Shown: positions 1 through 10,555, counted from the stretch's first letter. The stretch is DNA of 64,000 nucleotides from an uncultured Pelagibacteraceae bacterium (GCA_902593845.1 CACJJV010000001.1:62001-126000); one strand, 5' to 3'. Numbers and translations: made by a program. Notes: a model not told the origin generated them from the letters alone.

Positions 1-51
1 TTCAACTTCTCCCCTTATCCTACTTGGGCCTTCAATAGAAAACTTGTCCAT
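1..51 (-). CDS. murA: UDP-N-acetylglucosamine 1-carboxyvinyltransferase, N-terminus only (partial, runs off window)
   Basis: Reverse complement reads ATG GAC AAG TTT TCT ATT GAA GGC CCA AGT AGG ATA AGG GGA GAA GTT (MDKFSIEGPSRIRGEV), resembling MurA N-termini; only 17 codons visible. Confidence 0.6.
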   Translation of the reverse strand, partial: MDKFSIEGPSRIRGEVE

Positions 52-54
52 AAA

Positions 55-615
55 TTATTTTTTAATTTTTGCTACCTGAATTGTAGTTTGCCCCTGATAT
101 TTGCCATTCTTAGACTTATATGTTGTATCCGGTTGGGTATCTGATTTGAAAAATAAAAACTGTGCAATACCCTCATTAGAATATATTTTTGCAGGATTGG
201 GCGTAGTATTGCTTAATTCAATAACTATGTTTCCCTCAAATTCATTTTCTATTGGTGTTACATTACAAATAATACCTGTTCGAGCATAAGTGCTTTTTCC
301 AACACAAATACATAAAACATCTTTTGGTATTCTGAAATACTCAACCGTTTTTGCTAAAACAAATGAATTAGGCGGAATTATACAATGAGGTCCTTTCCTC
401 TCAATAAAATTATCATCAGAAAAATTTTTAGGGTCAACTAAAGAACTATTTACATTAGTAAATATTCTATACTCATCTGAGATCCTAACATCATAACCCA
501 TACTACTAAGGCCATAAGATATTTTACCCTCAGAGATTTGATGATCTAAAAACGGTTCGATCATATTATGTTCTTTACACATTTTTTTTATCCAAGAGTC
601 AGGCTGGATAGACAT
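55..615 (-). CDS. dcd: dCTP deaminase
   Basis: 186 aa; [79 protein letters not shown] is typical Dcd. Confidence 0.95.
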   Translation of the reverse strand: MSIQPDSWIKKMCKEHNMIEPFLDHQISEGKISYGLSSMGYDVRISDEYRIFTNVNSSLVDPKNFSDDNFIERKGPHCIIPPNSFVLAKTVEYFRIPKDVLCICVGKSTYARTGIICNVTPIENEFEGNIVIELSNTTPNPAKIYSNEGIAQFLFFKSDTQPDTTYKSKNGKYQGQTTIQVAKIKK

Positions 616-716
616 TATCGATTTTTCTTCTTTATTTTTTTTTGAAAAAGTTTTCTTTTTTTTAAATTTTTTCTAAGAGCAGAACTCAATCGCTCATTCT
701 TGTCTTTTGTATTCAT
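615..716 (-). CDS. small basic hypothetical protein (33 aa), not in ORF track
   Basis: Reverse strand [37 protein letters not shown] overlap with the upstream 66-aa gene and TAATG overlap with dcd indicate translational coupling. Confidence 0.65.
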   Translation of the reverse strand: MNTKDKNERLSSALRKNLKKRKLFQKKIKKKNR

Positions 717-913
717 TCTTTATCTGGATTAGTTAAAAAATCTAGAGTGATTGGTTTCGATGCATCTAATACGTTTTCTTTATCACTCTCCTTTTTTATA
801 CCCTCTTTAGCTAAACGTTTTGCTTTTCTTTCAGCAAGCTTCTTCTCCCTCTTGGCTTGCTTTTCCATAAGTTTAGCGCTTTTTGTAGATTTATAATCGT
901 AGTGAATACCCAT
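713..913 (-). CDS. small Lys/Arg-rich hypothetical protein (66 aa)
   Basis: Intact ORF upstream of and coupled to the 33-aa ORF and dcd. Confidence 0.6.
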   Translation of the reverse strand: MGIHYDYKSTKSAKLMEKQAKREKKLAERKAKRLAKEGIKKESDKENVLDASKPITLDFLTNPDKE

Positions 914-1014
914 AAAATTCCTTTATGTTATATAAATCAAATTGGCCAAAAAATTAAGGCAATAATTTGAAATAATTACAATATAATCAATTATAAATTG
1001 ATTTTAAATAGTCT

Positions 1015-1088
1015 GCCCTGATAGTTAAGTGGTATAACGTATCCATGGTAAGGATAAATCCTAAGTTCAATTCTTAGTCAGGGCACCA
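1015..1088 (+). tRNA. tRNA-Thr(GGT), CCA encoded
   Basis: Acceptor GCCCTGA/TCAGGGC, D-stem GTTA/TAAC, anticodon stem TATCC-(ATGGTAA)-GGATA, T-arm CTAAG-TTCAATT-CTTAG, then A-CCA. Confidence 0.93.
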
Positions 1089-1099
1089 TTGATTTAAAA

Positions 1100-2338
1100 A
1101 TGAATAATACAATTGATGCAAACAAATATCTTAACTTATATATCTTAATACTATTTATTTTTAGTGTTTTTTACTTACACGGTAAATACAACGTTGGCAA
1201 CGACTCGACAGTTTCTGAATGGTTGATTAATTATGAAAGTGGTTTCACTAAAAGAGGGTTAATTGGTCAAATTGCTATTTTTATAAGTGAATTTTTTAAT
1301 TTCAGTTTAAGACAATCAATACTTTTATTACAAATTTTTTCTATTGGTGTGTATTACTTGCTATTAGTAAATTTTTTTAAATCACTTAGATTAAACAAAA
1401 TCATTTTATTAAGTATCTTTACTCCTATATTTCTCTTATATCCTGTAGCAGAAATTGAGGTCTTAGGAAGGAAAGAAATTATAATTTTCTCTTTTTTTTT
1501 AATTTATATCACACTTAAAAATTTCAAACAAAAAAATAATTTTAGAATATTTTTGCTGCCTCTATTAATGCTTATATGGGAGCCCGTAATCTTTTTTTTT
1601 ATCTTTTGGTTAATAGTTGATTATATAGAGGGTGTTTTTGAAAAAAATTATAAATCATTAATTAAATACCTATTAACTTTTACACCTGCAATTTTTATAG
1701 GTGCTTACATTGCTTTAAATCCAATTTCAGAAATTGACCATAAAAACATGGCTATTTTTTTAAAAGAAAATTTTAATGAAAACTGTTATATGTCTTGTGC
1801 ATTATTGTTAAGCAAATCCTCTGTTTATGATCAATTTCAAGCAAACTTTAGTCTCTTTAATTTTGAAATATTCTTAAGATACTTTTTGATTATTTTAATT
1901 GGTTTTGGACCACTATTTATAATGATAAAATTTTCAAAATTTAAAAGGTTAAATTATAGAGTATTTTTATTTTTAATTACGCCACCAATATTTGTCTTAT
2001 TCATGATGATGTCTGATTGGGGCAGGATAGTAAATATATTCTATACTTTTTCTATCATCTCATTCTTATATCTATATAAAAAAAAACTTGTAAAGTTTGA
2101 CAATGAAATTTTGGGGAGCTTTTTTATAAAAGTTTTAAATAAAAAATATATATATACGATTTTTTTTGTAATATTTTGTTTTGGATGGAATCCTAAAACC
2201 AGTCTTACTGGAGATATTGGAACTAATCCTTTATGGAAAATTCCGTATAATGCAAGTAAAAAAATTTTGGGATTTGATAGCCTGAAGTTTTTTCAAGATA
2301 ATCCACTCATAAAATGGCACAAAGAAAATATAGAGTAA
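1100..2338 (+). CDS. polytopic membrane protein, unknown function
   Basis: 412 aa, many hydrophobic TM-like segments; no family recognised with certainty. Confidence 0.6.
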   Translation: MNNTIDANKYLNLYILILFIFSVFYLHGKYNVGNDSTVSEWLINYESGFTKRGLIGQIAIFISEFFNFSLRQSILLLQIFSIGVYYLLLVNFFKSLRLNKIILLSIFTPIFLLYPVAEIEVLGRKEIIIFSFFLIYITLKNFKQKNNFRIFLLPLLMLIWEPVIFFFIFWLIVDYIEGVFEKNYKSLIKYLLTFTPAIFIGAYIALNPISEIDHKNMAIFLKENFNENCYMSCALLLSKSSVYDQFQANFSLFNFEIFLRYFLIILIGFGPLFIMIKFSKFKRLNYRVFLFLITPPIFVLFMMMSDWGRIVNIFYTFSIISFLYLYKKKLVKFDNEILGSFFIKVLNKKYIYTIFFVIFCFGWNPKTSLTGDIGTNPLWKIPYNASKKILGFDSLKFFQDNPLIKWHKENIE

Positions 2339-2339
2339 A

Positions 2340-3062
2340 TCATTTTTTATAAAATATTTTTCTGCCAATAATACTTAACAATACTAAAATAAAAAATCCA
2401 ATCAAAGGAACATAAATATCAGAGGTTAATATTAAATCGAGGAAACCTGGTGCTTCTGTGTTATCATCTATAAATTTTTCTATACCATTTCCGATTGATA
2501 CTGTTAAAAATATTTGTGGGATAATACCAATTAAAGTAGCAAAGAAAAAATTTAAAATTCTAACATTGAAAATTGTTGGTAACAGACAACTAATTACCCA
2601 GGGGATACCACCAATAAATCGATACACTAAAAGATAAAGAAACTCAGATTTTTTAAACTTTATTTCAAGTTCTTGATATTTGTTAAGAAATTTTTCTCTA
2701 ACTAAATCTTTAAGAAAATAATTTCCAAAAATATATAAAAAAGTACCTCCTATACTTAAACCTAAGACTACAACAATAGTGCCAATCCATTTACCTAAAA
2801 TAAAACCACCGATTAAGGCCACTGGCGATCCAAAACCTAAAAAAGGGAATACCCATAATATTGTAAATAACAAAAAAACCAATGTTATAAGAAATAAATT
2901 TGAATTTTTAAGTTCAACGAAATACGATCTATTTTTTTTTATAAATTCATAAGATGTTATTTCTTGAAGACTAAAATGAGAAAAAAACAAATATAGAAAT
3001 ACAACTAATAATACTAAGTAAGATAGACCTATATATAATTTAATCTTTTTAGTTTTTTCCAT
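2340..3062 (-). CDS. TVP38/TMEM64 (VTT-domain) family membrane protein
   Basis: FPFLGFGSPVALIGGFILGKWIGTIVVVLGLSIGGTFLYIFGNYF and YRFIGGIPWVISCLLPTIFNVRILNFFFATLIGIIPQIF match the VTT domain style. Confidence 0.8.
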   Translation of the reverse strand: MEKTKKIKLYIGLSYLVLLVVFLYLFFSHFSLQEITSYEFIKKNRSYFVELKNSNLFLITLVFLLFTILWVFPFLGFGSPVALIGGFILGKWIGTIVVVLGLSIGGTFLYIFGNYFLKDLVREKFLNKYQELEIKFKKSEFLYLLVYRFIGGIPWVISCLLPTIFNVRILNFFFATLIGIIPQIFLTVSIGNGIEKFIDDNTEAPGFLDLILTSDIYVPLIGFFILVLLSIIGRKIFYKK

Positions 3063-3093
3063 TGTTAACTATCGTATTTATAAAATCTTATAT

Positions 3094-3122
3094 TTGCTAT
3101 TTATATATTTAATTACTATAAA
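3094..3122 (+). promoter_or_regulatory. sigma70-like promoter upstream of rpmH
   Basis: TTGCTA - 17 nt - TATAAA, about 30 nt before the rpmH ATG. Confidence 0.5.
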
Positions 3123-3154
3123 GATCGAAAAATTTAACAAATTAAATTCACTTT

Positions 3155-3295
3155 ATGAAAAGGACTTATCAACCTTCTAAAATTAAAAGAGCTAGAAAAC
3201 ATGGATTTAGATCAAAAATGAAAACTAAAGGTGGCAAAAAACTTTTAGCCAGACGAAGGGCAAGAGGCAGAAAATCATTAACTGTATCTGGTTAA
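3155..3295 (+). CDS. rpmH: 50S ribosomal protein L34 (not in ORF track)
   Basis: [46 protein letters not shown], canonical L34, immediately upstream of rnpA. Confidence 0.97.
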   Translation: MKRTYQPSKIKRARKHGFRSKMKTKGGKKLLARRRARGRKSLTVSG

Positions 3296-3298
3296 TAA

Positions 3299-3643
3299 AT
3301 GAAAAGCAAAATAATTGCTCTTTCAAAAAACGAGGAATTTAAAAAATTACTTCAACAAAAAAAGGTATCAAATAAATATGTAACAATTTATTTTGGATAT
3401 CTAAATGAGAAAAATAAAAATAGATTGAATATTTCATTTGTAACTAAGAAAAAAATTGGAAACGCTGTGAGGAGAAATAAAATAAAAAGACGACTAAGAA
3501 ACATAATGAATGATGCGATTAAAAAAATATCAATAAATTTGCATTATTCATATCTTGTTATTGCTAAGCCAACTATGCTAAATAATGAATTTAAATTAAT
3601 AAAAGAAACCTTGTTTCAAGAATTTAATAAAATAAAAAAATGA
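3299..3643 (+). CDS. rnpA: ribonuclease P protein component
   Basis: [23 protein letters not shown] motif and rpmH-rnpA-yidD-yidC synteny. Confidence 0.93.
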   Translation: MKSKIIALSKNEEFKKLLQQKKVSNKYVTIYFGYLNEKNKNRLNISFVTKKKIGNAVRRNKIKRRLRNIMNDAIKKISINLHYSYLVIAKPTMLNNEFKLIKETLFQEFNKIKK

Positions 3644-3879
3644 ATATTTTTACATATACATTAATTATATTTATCAAAATTTATAAATACCTTATTAGTC
3701 CTTTAATTGGTCCGTCATGCAGATTTCTGCCAACTTGTTCTGAATATAGTATTGAAGCTCTAAAAACTTTTGGTTTCTCAAAAGGTCTTTTGCTAATTAT
3801 TAAAAGAATTACATCATGCCATCCTTGGGGAAAAAGCGGTTTTGATCCAGTTAAAAAACAAATAAAATTAAAAAAATAA
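3640..3879 (+). CDS. yidD: membrane protein insertion efficiency factor YidD
   Basis: [31 protein letters not shown] ... [16 protein letters not shown]. Confidence 0.95.
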   Translation: MNIFTYTLIIFIKIYKYLISPLIGPSCRFLPTCSEYSIEALKTFGFSKGLLLIIKRITSCHPWGKSGFDPVKKQIKLKK

Positions 3880-5558
3880 TGGACTCAAAAAATACAATTG
3901 CAGCTATAGCATTATCCTCAGCAGTAATTGTTTTATATTCATTATTTTTTATTCCTGAAAAATCAACTCAAGATCAAAATCTAGTTGAAAAAAAAAAAAT
4001 TGAAAAAAGTACTGATACACCAAGTTTAGAACAAAAAGAGAGTTTTGTTGAAATTTCAAGAGAAGACGCCTTAATCGAAAGTGAGAGAGTAGAGTTCGAA
4101 AATACAAATGTTATTGGCTCAATATCTTTAAAGGGTGCAGCCATAGACGATCTGACTTTTAAAAATTATAATGTTGAACTTGAGGGTAATAAAAAAATAA
4201 CCCTTTTAGGTCCAAAAAATATTAAAGAAGGTTATTTAATTGAAAGTGGATTTGTAACATCAGATAAAAATATAGATATTCCCACATCAGAGACCATTTG
4301 GACTATAAAAGGAAATAAAAAATTAACTGAAAATTCACCAATTCAGTTATCTTGGACTAATAATCAGGGAATTACATTTGAAAAAGAAATTTCTTTAGAT
4401 GATAAATATCTATTTTCAATCAAACAAAAAGTTATTAACAAAACAAATGGAAAATATGACTTTTATTCTTACGGTCAAATTATAAGAAATGAGATCCCAG
4501 ACATAATAGACTTTTTAATTCTTCATGAAGGACTAATTGCAACTTTAGATGATGAATTAATTGAGGAAGATTATGACGATATTCAAGAGAAAAAGTTTAC
4601 TAAAATTGCTAAAAAAGGTTGGTTGGGTATAAGTGATAAATATTGGATTACTTCACTAATACCTCCGCAAAATAAAGAGTTTAAAACAACATTTGATTAT
4701 AAAGATAAATTTAGAGCGAATTTTATTGCAACTGAGCCACTTGAATTGGGCCCAAATAGTTCTATTGAAGAAAATTTACAAATAATAGTTGCTGCCAAAA
4801 GAGTGGATGTCATTGATGGATATGCAAAAAGTTTAGCCATCGATAAATTTGATCTAGTTATTGATTGGGGTTTCTTATATTTCATAACAAAACCCTTGTT
4901 TTTTGGTATTGATTATTTTTTCAAACTACTTGGTAACTATGGATTAGCTATCATAGCTATAACAATTTGTATTCGTCTTGTTTTCTTTCCTTTGGCAAAT
5001 TTTTCTTTTAGAAGCATGGCAAAAATGAAAGCTCTCACTCCAGAAATGGTAAGATTAAAGGAGCTTCATAAAAATGATAAAATGAAATTACAACAAGAAA
5101 TGATGGCACTTTATAAAAAAGAAAAAGTCAACCCGATGTCTGGATGTCTTCCAATTCTCGTTCAAATACCGGTATTTTTTGCTTTGTATAAAGTTTTATT
5201 CGTTACTATAGAAATGAGACATATGCCTTTTTATGGATGGATACATGACTTAAGTGAACGTGATCCAACGAGTATATTTAATTTATTTGGGCTGCTACCT
5301 TATGATGTGCCATCATTTTTAATGATTGGTGCCTGGCCCGTTGCAATGGGAGTTTCTATGTGGGTACAACAGAAATTAAATCCTGCTCCTACTGATCCTA
5401 TGCAAGCTAAAATATTCATGTTCTTTCCACTCTTCTTGACAGTAATATTAGCGCCCTTTCCAAGTGGCTTAGTAATTTATTGGACTGTGAATAATATTTT
5501 AACTATGGCCCAACAAGTATTCATTATGAAAAGGACTACGGTTAAAACTATCACTTAA
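3879..5558 (+). CDS. yidC: membrane protein insertase YidC
   Basis: NYGLAIIAITICIRLVFFPLANFSFRSMAKMKALTPEM ... NPMSGCLPILVQIPVFFALYKVL. Confidence 0.96.
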   Translation: MDSKNTIAAIALSSAVIVLYSLFFIPEKSTQDQNLVEKKKIEKSTDTPSLEQKESFVEISREDALIESERVEFENTNVIGSISLKGAAIDDLTFKNYNVELEGNKKITLLGPKNIKEGYLIESGFVTSDKNIDIPTSETIWTIKGNKKLTENSPIQLSWTNNQGITFEKEISLDDKYLFSIKQKVINKTNGKYDFYSYGQIIRNEIPDIIDFLILHEGLIATLDDELIEEDYDDIQEKKFTKIAKKGWLGISDKYWITSLIPPQNKEFKTTFDYKDKFRANFIATEPLELGPNSSIEENLQIIVAAKRVDVIDGYAKSLAIDKFDLVIDWGFLYFITKPLFFGIDYFFKLLGNYGLAIIAITICIRLVFFPLANFSFRSMAKMKALTPEMVRLKELHKNDKMKLQQEMMALYKKEKVNPMSGCLPILVQIPVFFALYKVLFVTIEMRHMPFYGWIHDLSERDPTSIFNLFGLLPYDVPSFLMIGAWPVAMGVSMWVQQKLNPAPTDPMQAKIFMFFPLFLTVILAPFPSGLVIYWTVNNILTMAQQVFIMKRTTVKTIT

Positions 5559-5585
5559 AAAATTAATTATTACACAATAATAAAA

Positions 5586-6434
5586 ATGGATTTAAAAAAA
5601 ATACTTCCAAAAAATGGACCACCAATTAACGAAGTATCTAAATACATAGAAAAATATAAAAATGATCTCATAGTAATAAAATATGGAGGAAATGTTTTTA
5701 TAGATAGAAATATCTTTGATAATTTTATAACAGATATAAATATACTCAGTAAGTTAGGTATTTCATTTGTAGTCGTTCATGGAGGAGGTCCAAGAATAAA
5801 AAGAGAACTGGACAAATCAAATATTCAATCAAAATTTATTAGAGGTTTAAGAGTAACAGATAAAAAGATAATAAACATTGTTGAGTCAGTGTTGATTGAT
5901 TTTAATAATGATATTGTCGACTCTTTAAAAAGATTTGGTACTGATGCAATTTCAATTCATACGAAAAAAAATAATATAATTGAGGTAACACCAGAAGCAA
6001 AAGAACTGGGTTTTGTAGGAATACCTAAGAAAATTAATAATGATCTTATAGAAAAAATTCTTAATCAAAAGCAAGTTCCAATAGTTTCACCACTGGGTTT
6101 AGGAAATGATAATCATCCATATAATATTAATGGTGATACAGCTGCTGGTGCGATCGCAAAGTCATTAAAATCCAGAAGATTACTATTAATGACCAATGTT
6201 GAAGGAGTTCTAGATCAAGACAAAAAACTAATTAATGAAATTACTTCAACAGAAGTTTTAAAAATGGTTGAAAATAATATTATTACAGAGGGAATGATAC
6301 CTAAAATAAATACTTGTTTAGATGCAGTTAAAAATGGGGTTACAGCAGTCGGAATAATTGATGGAAGAAAGCAACACTCTATATTGTTTGAAATTTTTTC
6401 CGACAAAGGTTCTGGGACTTTGATAAGAAAATGA
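5586..6434 (+). CDS. argB: acetylglutamate kinase
   Basis: IVIKYGGNVFID... VVHGGGPRIKRELDK ... NINGDTAAGAIAKSLKSRRLLLMTNVEGV. Confidence 0.95.
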   Translation: MDLKKILPKNGPPINEVSKYIEKYKNDLIVIKYGGNVFIDRNIFDNFITDINILSKLGISFVVVHGGGPRIKRELDKSNIQSKFIRGLRVTDKKIINIVESVLIDFNNDIVDSLKRFGTDAISIHTKKNNIIEVTPEAKELGFVGIPKKINNDLIEKILNQKQVPIVSPLGLGNDNHPYNINGDTAAGAIAKSLKSRRLLLMTNVEGVLDQDKKLINEITSTEVLKMVENNIITEGMIPKINTCLDAVKNGVTAVGIIDGRKQHSILFEIFSDKGSGTLIRK

Positions 6435-7123
6435 AAAATTTTAAAGAAATGAAATACCTTCTGTTGGATCTTGATGGGGTTTGTTACGGAAAACACAATA
6501 ACTATTCCCTTGAAAAAGTATTTGGTCAAGTTTCCAAAAGAATGACAATGTTTATATCTGAGAGACTAAAAATAAATATGGAGGAAGCAAAAAAATTACA
6601 GACTGATTATTTTTATAAATACAATACTAGTTTAAATGGTTTAATGATACATCATGATATACCTCCAGAAGAATTCTTAAAATATGTCCACACAATAGAT
6701 CTTACATTTATGAAAGAGGACAAAATAATGAGGAGTGAACTTGAAAAATTAGACATGAAAAAATTTATTTTTACTAATGGGAGTGCCGAACATGCTAAAA
6801 ATATTTTAACTCATTTAGGTGTTTATGATCTTTTTGGAAGGGATAAAGTTTTTGATATTAAAGATGCTGGGTATGTGCCAAAACCTGAGGCTAAAACTTT
6901 TGATTTAATGGTTAAAAAATTTGGATTGAATCCAAAAGAAACCATTTATATAGAAGATATCGCAAAAAACCTAAGTATTGGTTATGAGCGGGGCTGTACA
7001 ACTGTTTGGTTAATTAATGATGAACATTTTGGCAAGATAGATTCTGATAAAGATTATATTTCTCATAAAATTGAAAATCTGTCTTTATTTCTCAAGGAAA
7101 TAAGGTTATTAAAAAGTCAATAA
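6431..7123 (+). CDS. HAD-family pyrimidine 5'-nucleotidase-like hydrolase
   Basis: LLLDLDGVCY, FTNGSAEHAKNILTHLGV, YIEDIAKNLSIGYERGCTTVWL; ATGA overlap with argB. Confidence 0.85.
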   Translation: MKNFKEMKYLLLDLDGVCYGKHNNYSLEKVFGQVSKRMTMFISERLKINMEEAKKLQTDYFYKYNTSLNGLMIHHDIPPEEFLKYVHTIDLTFMKEDKIMRSELEKLDMKKFIFTNGSAEHAKNILTHLGVYDLFGRDKVFDIKDAGYVPKPEAKTFDLMVKKFGLNPKETIYIEDIAKNLSIGYERGCTTVWLINDEHFGKIDSDKDYISHKIENLSLFLKEIRLLKSQ

Positions 7124-7126
7124 TCT

Positions 7127-7954
7127 ATGTCTATAGAAAAAATTATAAATGATGCTTGGGAAAACAAAGATCAAGTAAATCCAAATTCGGATCAGTCCTT
7201 AAAGAACGCAATCAATCAGGTAATAAGTGACTTGGATAGTGGTAAATCAAGAGTTGCTGAAAAAATAAATGGTGAGTGGGTTACACACCAGCATTTAAAG
7301 AAAGCAATTATGTTAAGCTTTAGAATTTATCCAATGGAAAATTTAAATGGTCCTTACAGTAGTTGGTACGATAAATCTCACTTGTTAAAAGGTAAAACTG
7401 CAGGTTGGTCAAAAGAAGATCATGAAAAAGCTGGCTTTAGAATGGTTCCTAATTCTCCAGTTAGAAAAGGATCATTTGTTGGAAAAAATGCTGTTTTGAT
7501 GCCATGCTATGTAAATATCGGAGCTTATATCGATGAGGGAACGATGATAGATACATTTGCAAGAGCAGGTAGCTGTTGTCAAATCGGAAAAAATTGCCAT
7601 ATCTCAGCAGGATCAGGAGTTGGTGGAGTTTTAGAACCTGCACAAGCTTTACCTACGATAATCGAAGATAATGTTTTCCTTGGAGCTATGTCAGAAGTTG
7701 TTGAGGGGGTGATTGTTGGGGAAGGTTCAGTTTTAAGTATGGGTATGTATATAGGTCAATCCACCAAGATAGTCGATCGAAAAACCGGTAATATCACTTA
7801 TGGTAAAATTCCACCGTATTCAGTTGTTGTCCCAGGTTCATTGCCAGATAAAAATAACTCGGCTGCACCATCGTTGTATTGTGCTGTAATAATTAAGCAG
7901 GTTGATGAAAAAACAAGATCAAAAACTTCTATAAACGACCTTTTAAGAGACTAA
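7127..7954 (+). CDS. dapD: 2,3,4,5-tetrahydropyridine-2,6-dicarboxylate N-succinyltransferase
   Basis: Left-handed beta-helix repeats and [47 protein letters not shown]. Confidence 0.95.
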   Translation: MSIEKIINDAWENKDQVNPNSDQSLKNAINQVISDLDSGKSRVAEKINGEWVTHQHLKKAIMLSFRIYPMENLNGPYSSWYDKSHLLKGKTAGWSKEDHEKAGFRMVPNSPVRKGSFVGKNAVLMPCYVNIGAYIDEGTMIDTFARAGSCCQIGKNCHISAGSGVGGVLEPAQALPTIIEDNVFLGAMSEVVEGVIVGEGSVLSMGMYIGQSTKIVDRKTGNITYGKIPPYSVVVPGSLPDKNNSAAPSLYCAVIIKQVDEKTRSKTSINDLLRD

Positions 7955-7955
7955 A

Positions 7956-9113
7956 ATGAAAACTTTAAATGAGCTACAATTAGCTAAAGAGCTAATTAGA
8001 TTTCCTTCAATTACTCCTGTGGATGCAGGTATAATGAAATTTTTAGAAAAAAAATTGAAAAGACTTGGTTTCAAAACAAAAATACTCGAATTTAGAGAAA
8101 GGGGCTTTAAGCCTGTAAAAAATTTATATGCAAAGTTCGGAAGTAAAAGTCCAAACTTTTGTTATGCAGGTCACTTGGATGTTGTGCCTCCCGGAAATAT
8201 AAGGGATTGGACAATAAATCCATTTAAACCATCTATTAAGCGAGGTCACTTAATTGGGAGAGGTGCGAATGATATGAAAAGTTCTATTGCAGCATTTGTT
8301 TCTGCTGTAAGCAAGTTTTTGTCAAAAAATAAAAAATTTAATGGGTCAATTAGTCTGTTGATAACAGGCGACGAGGAAGGTGATGCAGTTAATGGTACAA
8401 AAAAAGTAGTAGAGTTTTTAAGAAAAAAAAGAGAGAAGATTAATTTTTGCTTAGTCGGTGAACCAACTAACCCAAATGTTTTGGGTGAGATGATTAAAAT
8501 TGGTCGAAGAGGCAGTTTAACCGGTAAATTAATTATATTTGGTTTACAAGGCCACGTTGCATATCCTTCTAGAGCAAAGAATCCCTCAACTACAATTGTT
8601 AATATTTTAAAAGAATTAAAGGAAATTAAGTTCGATAAAGGAACTAAAGATTTTCAACCTACAAACTTGGAGGTTACTAAAATAAATATAAACAATACTG
8701 CAGATAATGTTATTCCAGCGACAGCTGAAGCAACATTCAATATAAGATTTAATAATAAACATTCCTCAAATTCTCTTAAAAAAAAACTTAACAAAATTTT
8801 TAGGGTAATAACCAAAAAACATAAATCAAAATTTAAAATTGAGTACAGAGTTTCTGGTGAAGCTTTTTTAACAAAACCTAACAAAACGACATTTATGATA
8901 CAAAATATTATTAAAAAGATAACTAAATTAAAACCAAAATTATCTACAACAGGTGGAACTTCAGACTTAAGATTTATAAAAAGCATATGTCCTGGTCTTG
9001 AATTTGGTTTAGTTGGAAAAACTATGCATAAAATTGATGAGGCAGTATCTCTAAAAGATCTTAAAAATCTAACAAAAATTTATGAAAATATTTTAAAAAA
9101 TTATTTCAAATGA
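7956..9113 (+). CDS. dapE: succinyl-diaminopimelate desuccinylase
   Basis: M20 peptidase motifs YAGHLDVVPPG, GRGANDMKSS, TGDEEGDAVNG, STTGGTSDLRFI. Confidence 0.93.
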   Translation: MKTLNELQLAKELIRFPSITPVDAGIMKFLEKKLKRLGFKTKILEFRERGFKPVKNLYAKFGSKSPNFCYAGHLDVVPPGNIRDWTINPFKPSIKRGHLIGRGANDMKSSIAAFVSAVSKFLSKNKKFNGSISLLITGDEEGDAVNGTKKVVEFLRKKREKINFCLVGEPTNPNVLGEMIKIGRRGSLTGKLIIFGLQGHVAYPSRAKNPSTTIVNILKELKEIKFDKGTKDFQPTNLEVTKININNTADNVIPATAEATFNIRFNNKHSSNSLKKKLNKIFRVITKKHKSKFKIEYRVSGEAFLTKPNKTTFMIQNIIKKITKLKPKLSTTGGTSDLRFIKSICPGLEFGLVGKTMHKIDEAVSLKDLKNLTKIYENILKNYFK

Positions 9114-10033
9114 ATACGGCAATTATAAATTCAGACTCTTATGAAAAACATGACACTGGTAGCGGTCATCCTGAACAACCTAAAAGAGTAATTGCTATAA
9201 AAGAAAAATTAAAAAAAAGAAGTGATCTGATTTGGGAAAAACCAAGCGATGTGCCAGATGATATATTGGCAATGACACATTCAAAAGAATATATTGATAA
9301 TTTAAATAATTCATTCCCTCAAAAGGGTCTAAAATTTTTAGATGGAGATACTGTAATATCACCGGACAGTAAAAAAGCAGTATTTGATGCTGCTGGCTCA
9401 ACAATTAGGGCTATTGATGGAATAGAAAATAAAGAATTTAAGAACGCGTTTTGTTTGGCTAGACCTCCTGGACATCATGCGGAAAAGGATAAAGCAATGG
9501 GATTTTGTTGTATATCAAACGCTGGGGTAGCCACTAATTATTTAATTAAAAATTATAAATATAAGAGGGTTGCATGTGTAGATTTTGATGTGCATTGGGG
9601 TAATGGAAATTATGATGTTATGCGTAATAACAAAAATTCATTATATATTTCAACACACCAATATCCTTTTTATCCTGGAGGAGGTACAGATAAAGATAAG
9701 GGTGATTTTAATAACTCTTTAAATATACCTTTACCAGCAGGTACAAACTCGGAGGAATATTTTAATGCATTCAATAGAGTTTTAGATAGGTTAATTAATT
9801 ATAAACCTGATTTTCTAATATTCTCGGCAGGTTTTGATGCTCATAAAGATGATCCTTTAGCTCAATTTAAACTTGAAACAAAAGACTTCTATGAAATTAC
9901 CAAAAGAACTTTAGCTGCCACTAACGAGTTCACTCAAGGCAAAGTTATCTCTATTCTTGAGGGTGGTTATGATTTGAATGCATTATCTGAAAGTGCCAAT
10001 GAACATGTTAACGCACTTGTAGAATTTAATTGA
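9110..10033 (+). CDS. histone deacetylase / acetylpolyamine amidohydrolase family protein
   Basis: RPPGHHAEKDKAMGFCCISNAGVATNYL, DFDVHWGNGNYDVM, FSAGFDAHKDDPLAQFKL. Confidence 0.93.
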   Translation: MNTAIINSDSYEKHDTGSGHPEQPKRVIAIKEKLKKRSDLIWEKPSDVPDDILAMTHSKEYIDNLNNSFPQKGLKFLDGDTVISPDSKKAVFDAAGSTIRAIDGIENKEFKNAFCLARPPGHHAEKDKAMGFCCISNAGVATNYLIKNYKYKRVACVDFDVHWGNGNYDVMRNNKNSLYISTHQYPFYPGGGTDKDKGDFNNSLNIPLPAGTNSEEYFNAFNRVLDRLINYKPDFLIFSAGFDAHKDDPLAQFKLETKDFYEITKRTLAATNEFTQGKVISILEGGYDLNALSESANEHVNALVEFN

Positions 10034-10063
10034 TTTAAATTAAGTTAATAATAATTCACTCAT

Positions 10064-10555
10064 ATGAAACTTTATAGAATTAAAAGATCTAAAATTGATA
10101 AGAAAGGAAGAGGTCTTTATGCTACCCGTAATATTAAAGAAGGAACAAAAATAATTAATTACGTTGGCAAAATTATTACAAATAAAGAGGTTGATGAGTC
10201 AATTAAGTTTGATAATAAAAAACCCATTTATTTATTCACATTAAATAAAAAATATACTCTCGATGGAGATTTTTCATGGAATATTGCCGGTCTAGTAAAC
10301 CATAGTTGTAATAATAACTGTGATTATAATGGCAAAGGTTTAAAAGTCTGGATTACTGCAATTCGTGATATTAAAGAAGGAGAGGAGTTTACGTGTGACT
10401 ATGGGTTTGGTTATGATGAAGACTATAAACAATTTCCTTGTAAATGTGGTTCAAAAAATTGCTGTGGTTATATTGTTAGAGAAGAGTCAAGATGGAGAAT
10501 TAATAAAAAGTTTGCAATGAGTAACAAAAAAAAATTAATAAATAACTCTCGCTAA
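10064..10555 (+). CDS. SET-domain protein (putative protein lysine methyltransferase) with post-SET Cys cluster
   Basis: KGRGLYATRNIKEGTKIINYVG, GLVNHSCNNNCDY, IKEGEEFTCDYGF, CKCGSKNCCGYI. Confidence 0.9.
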   Translation: MKLYRIKRSKIDKKGRGLYATRNIKEGTKIINYVGKIITNKEVDESIKFDNKKPIYLFTLNKKYTLDGDFSWNIAGLVNHSCNNNCDYNGKGLKVWITAIRDIKEGEEFTCDYGFGYDEDYKQFPCKCGSKNCCGYIVREESRWRINKKFAMSNKKKLINNSR

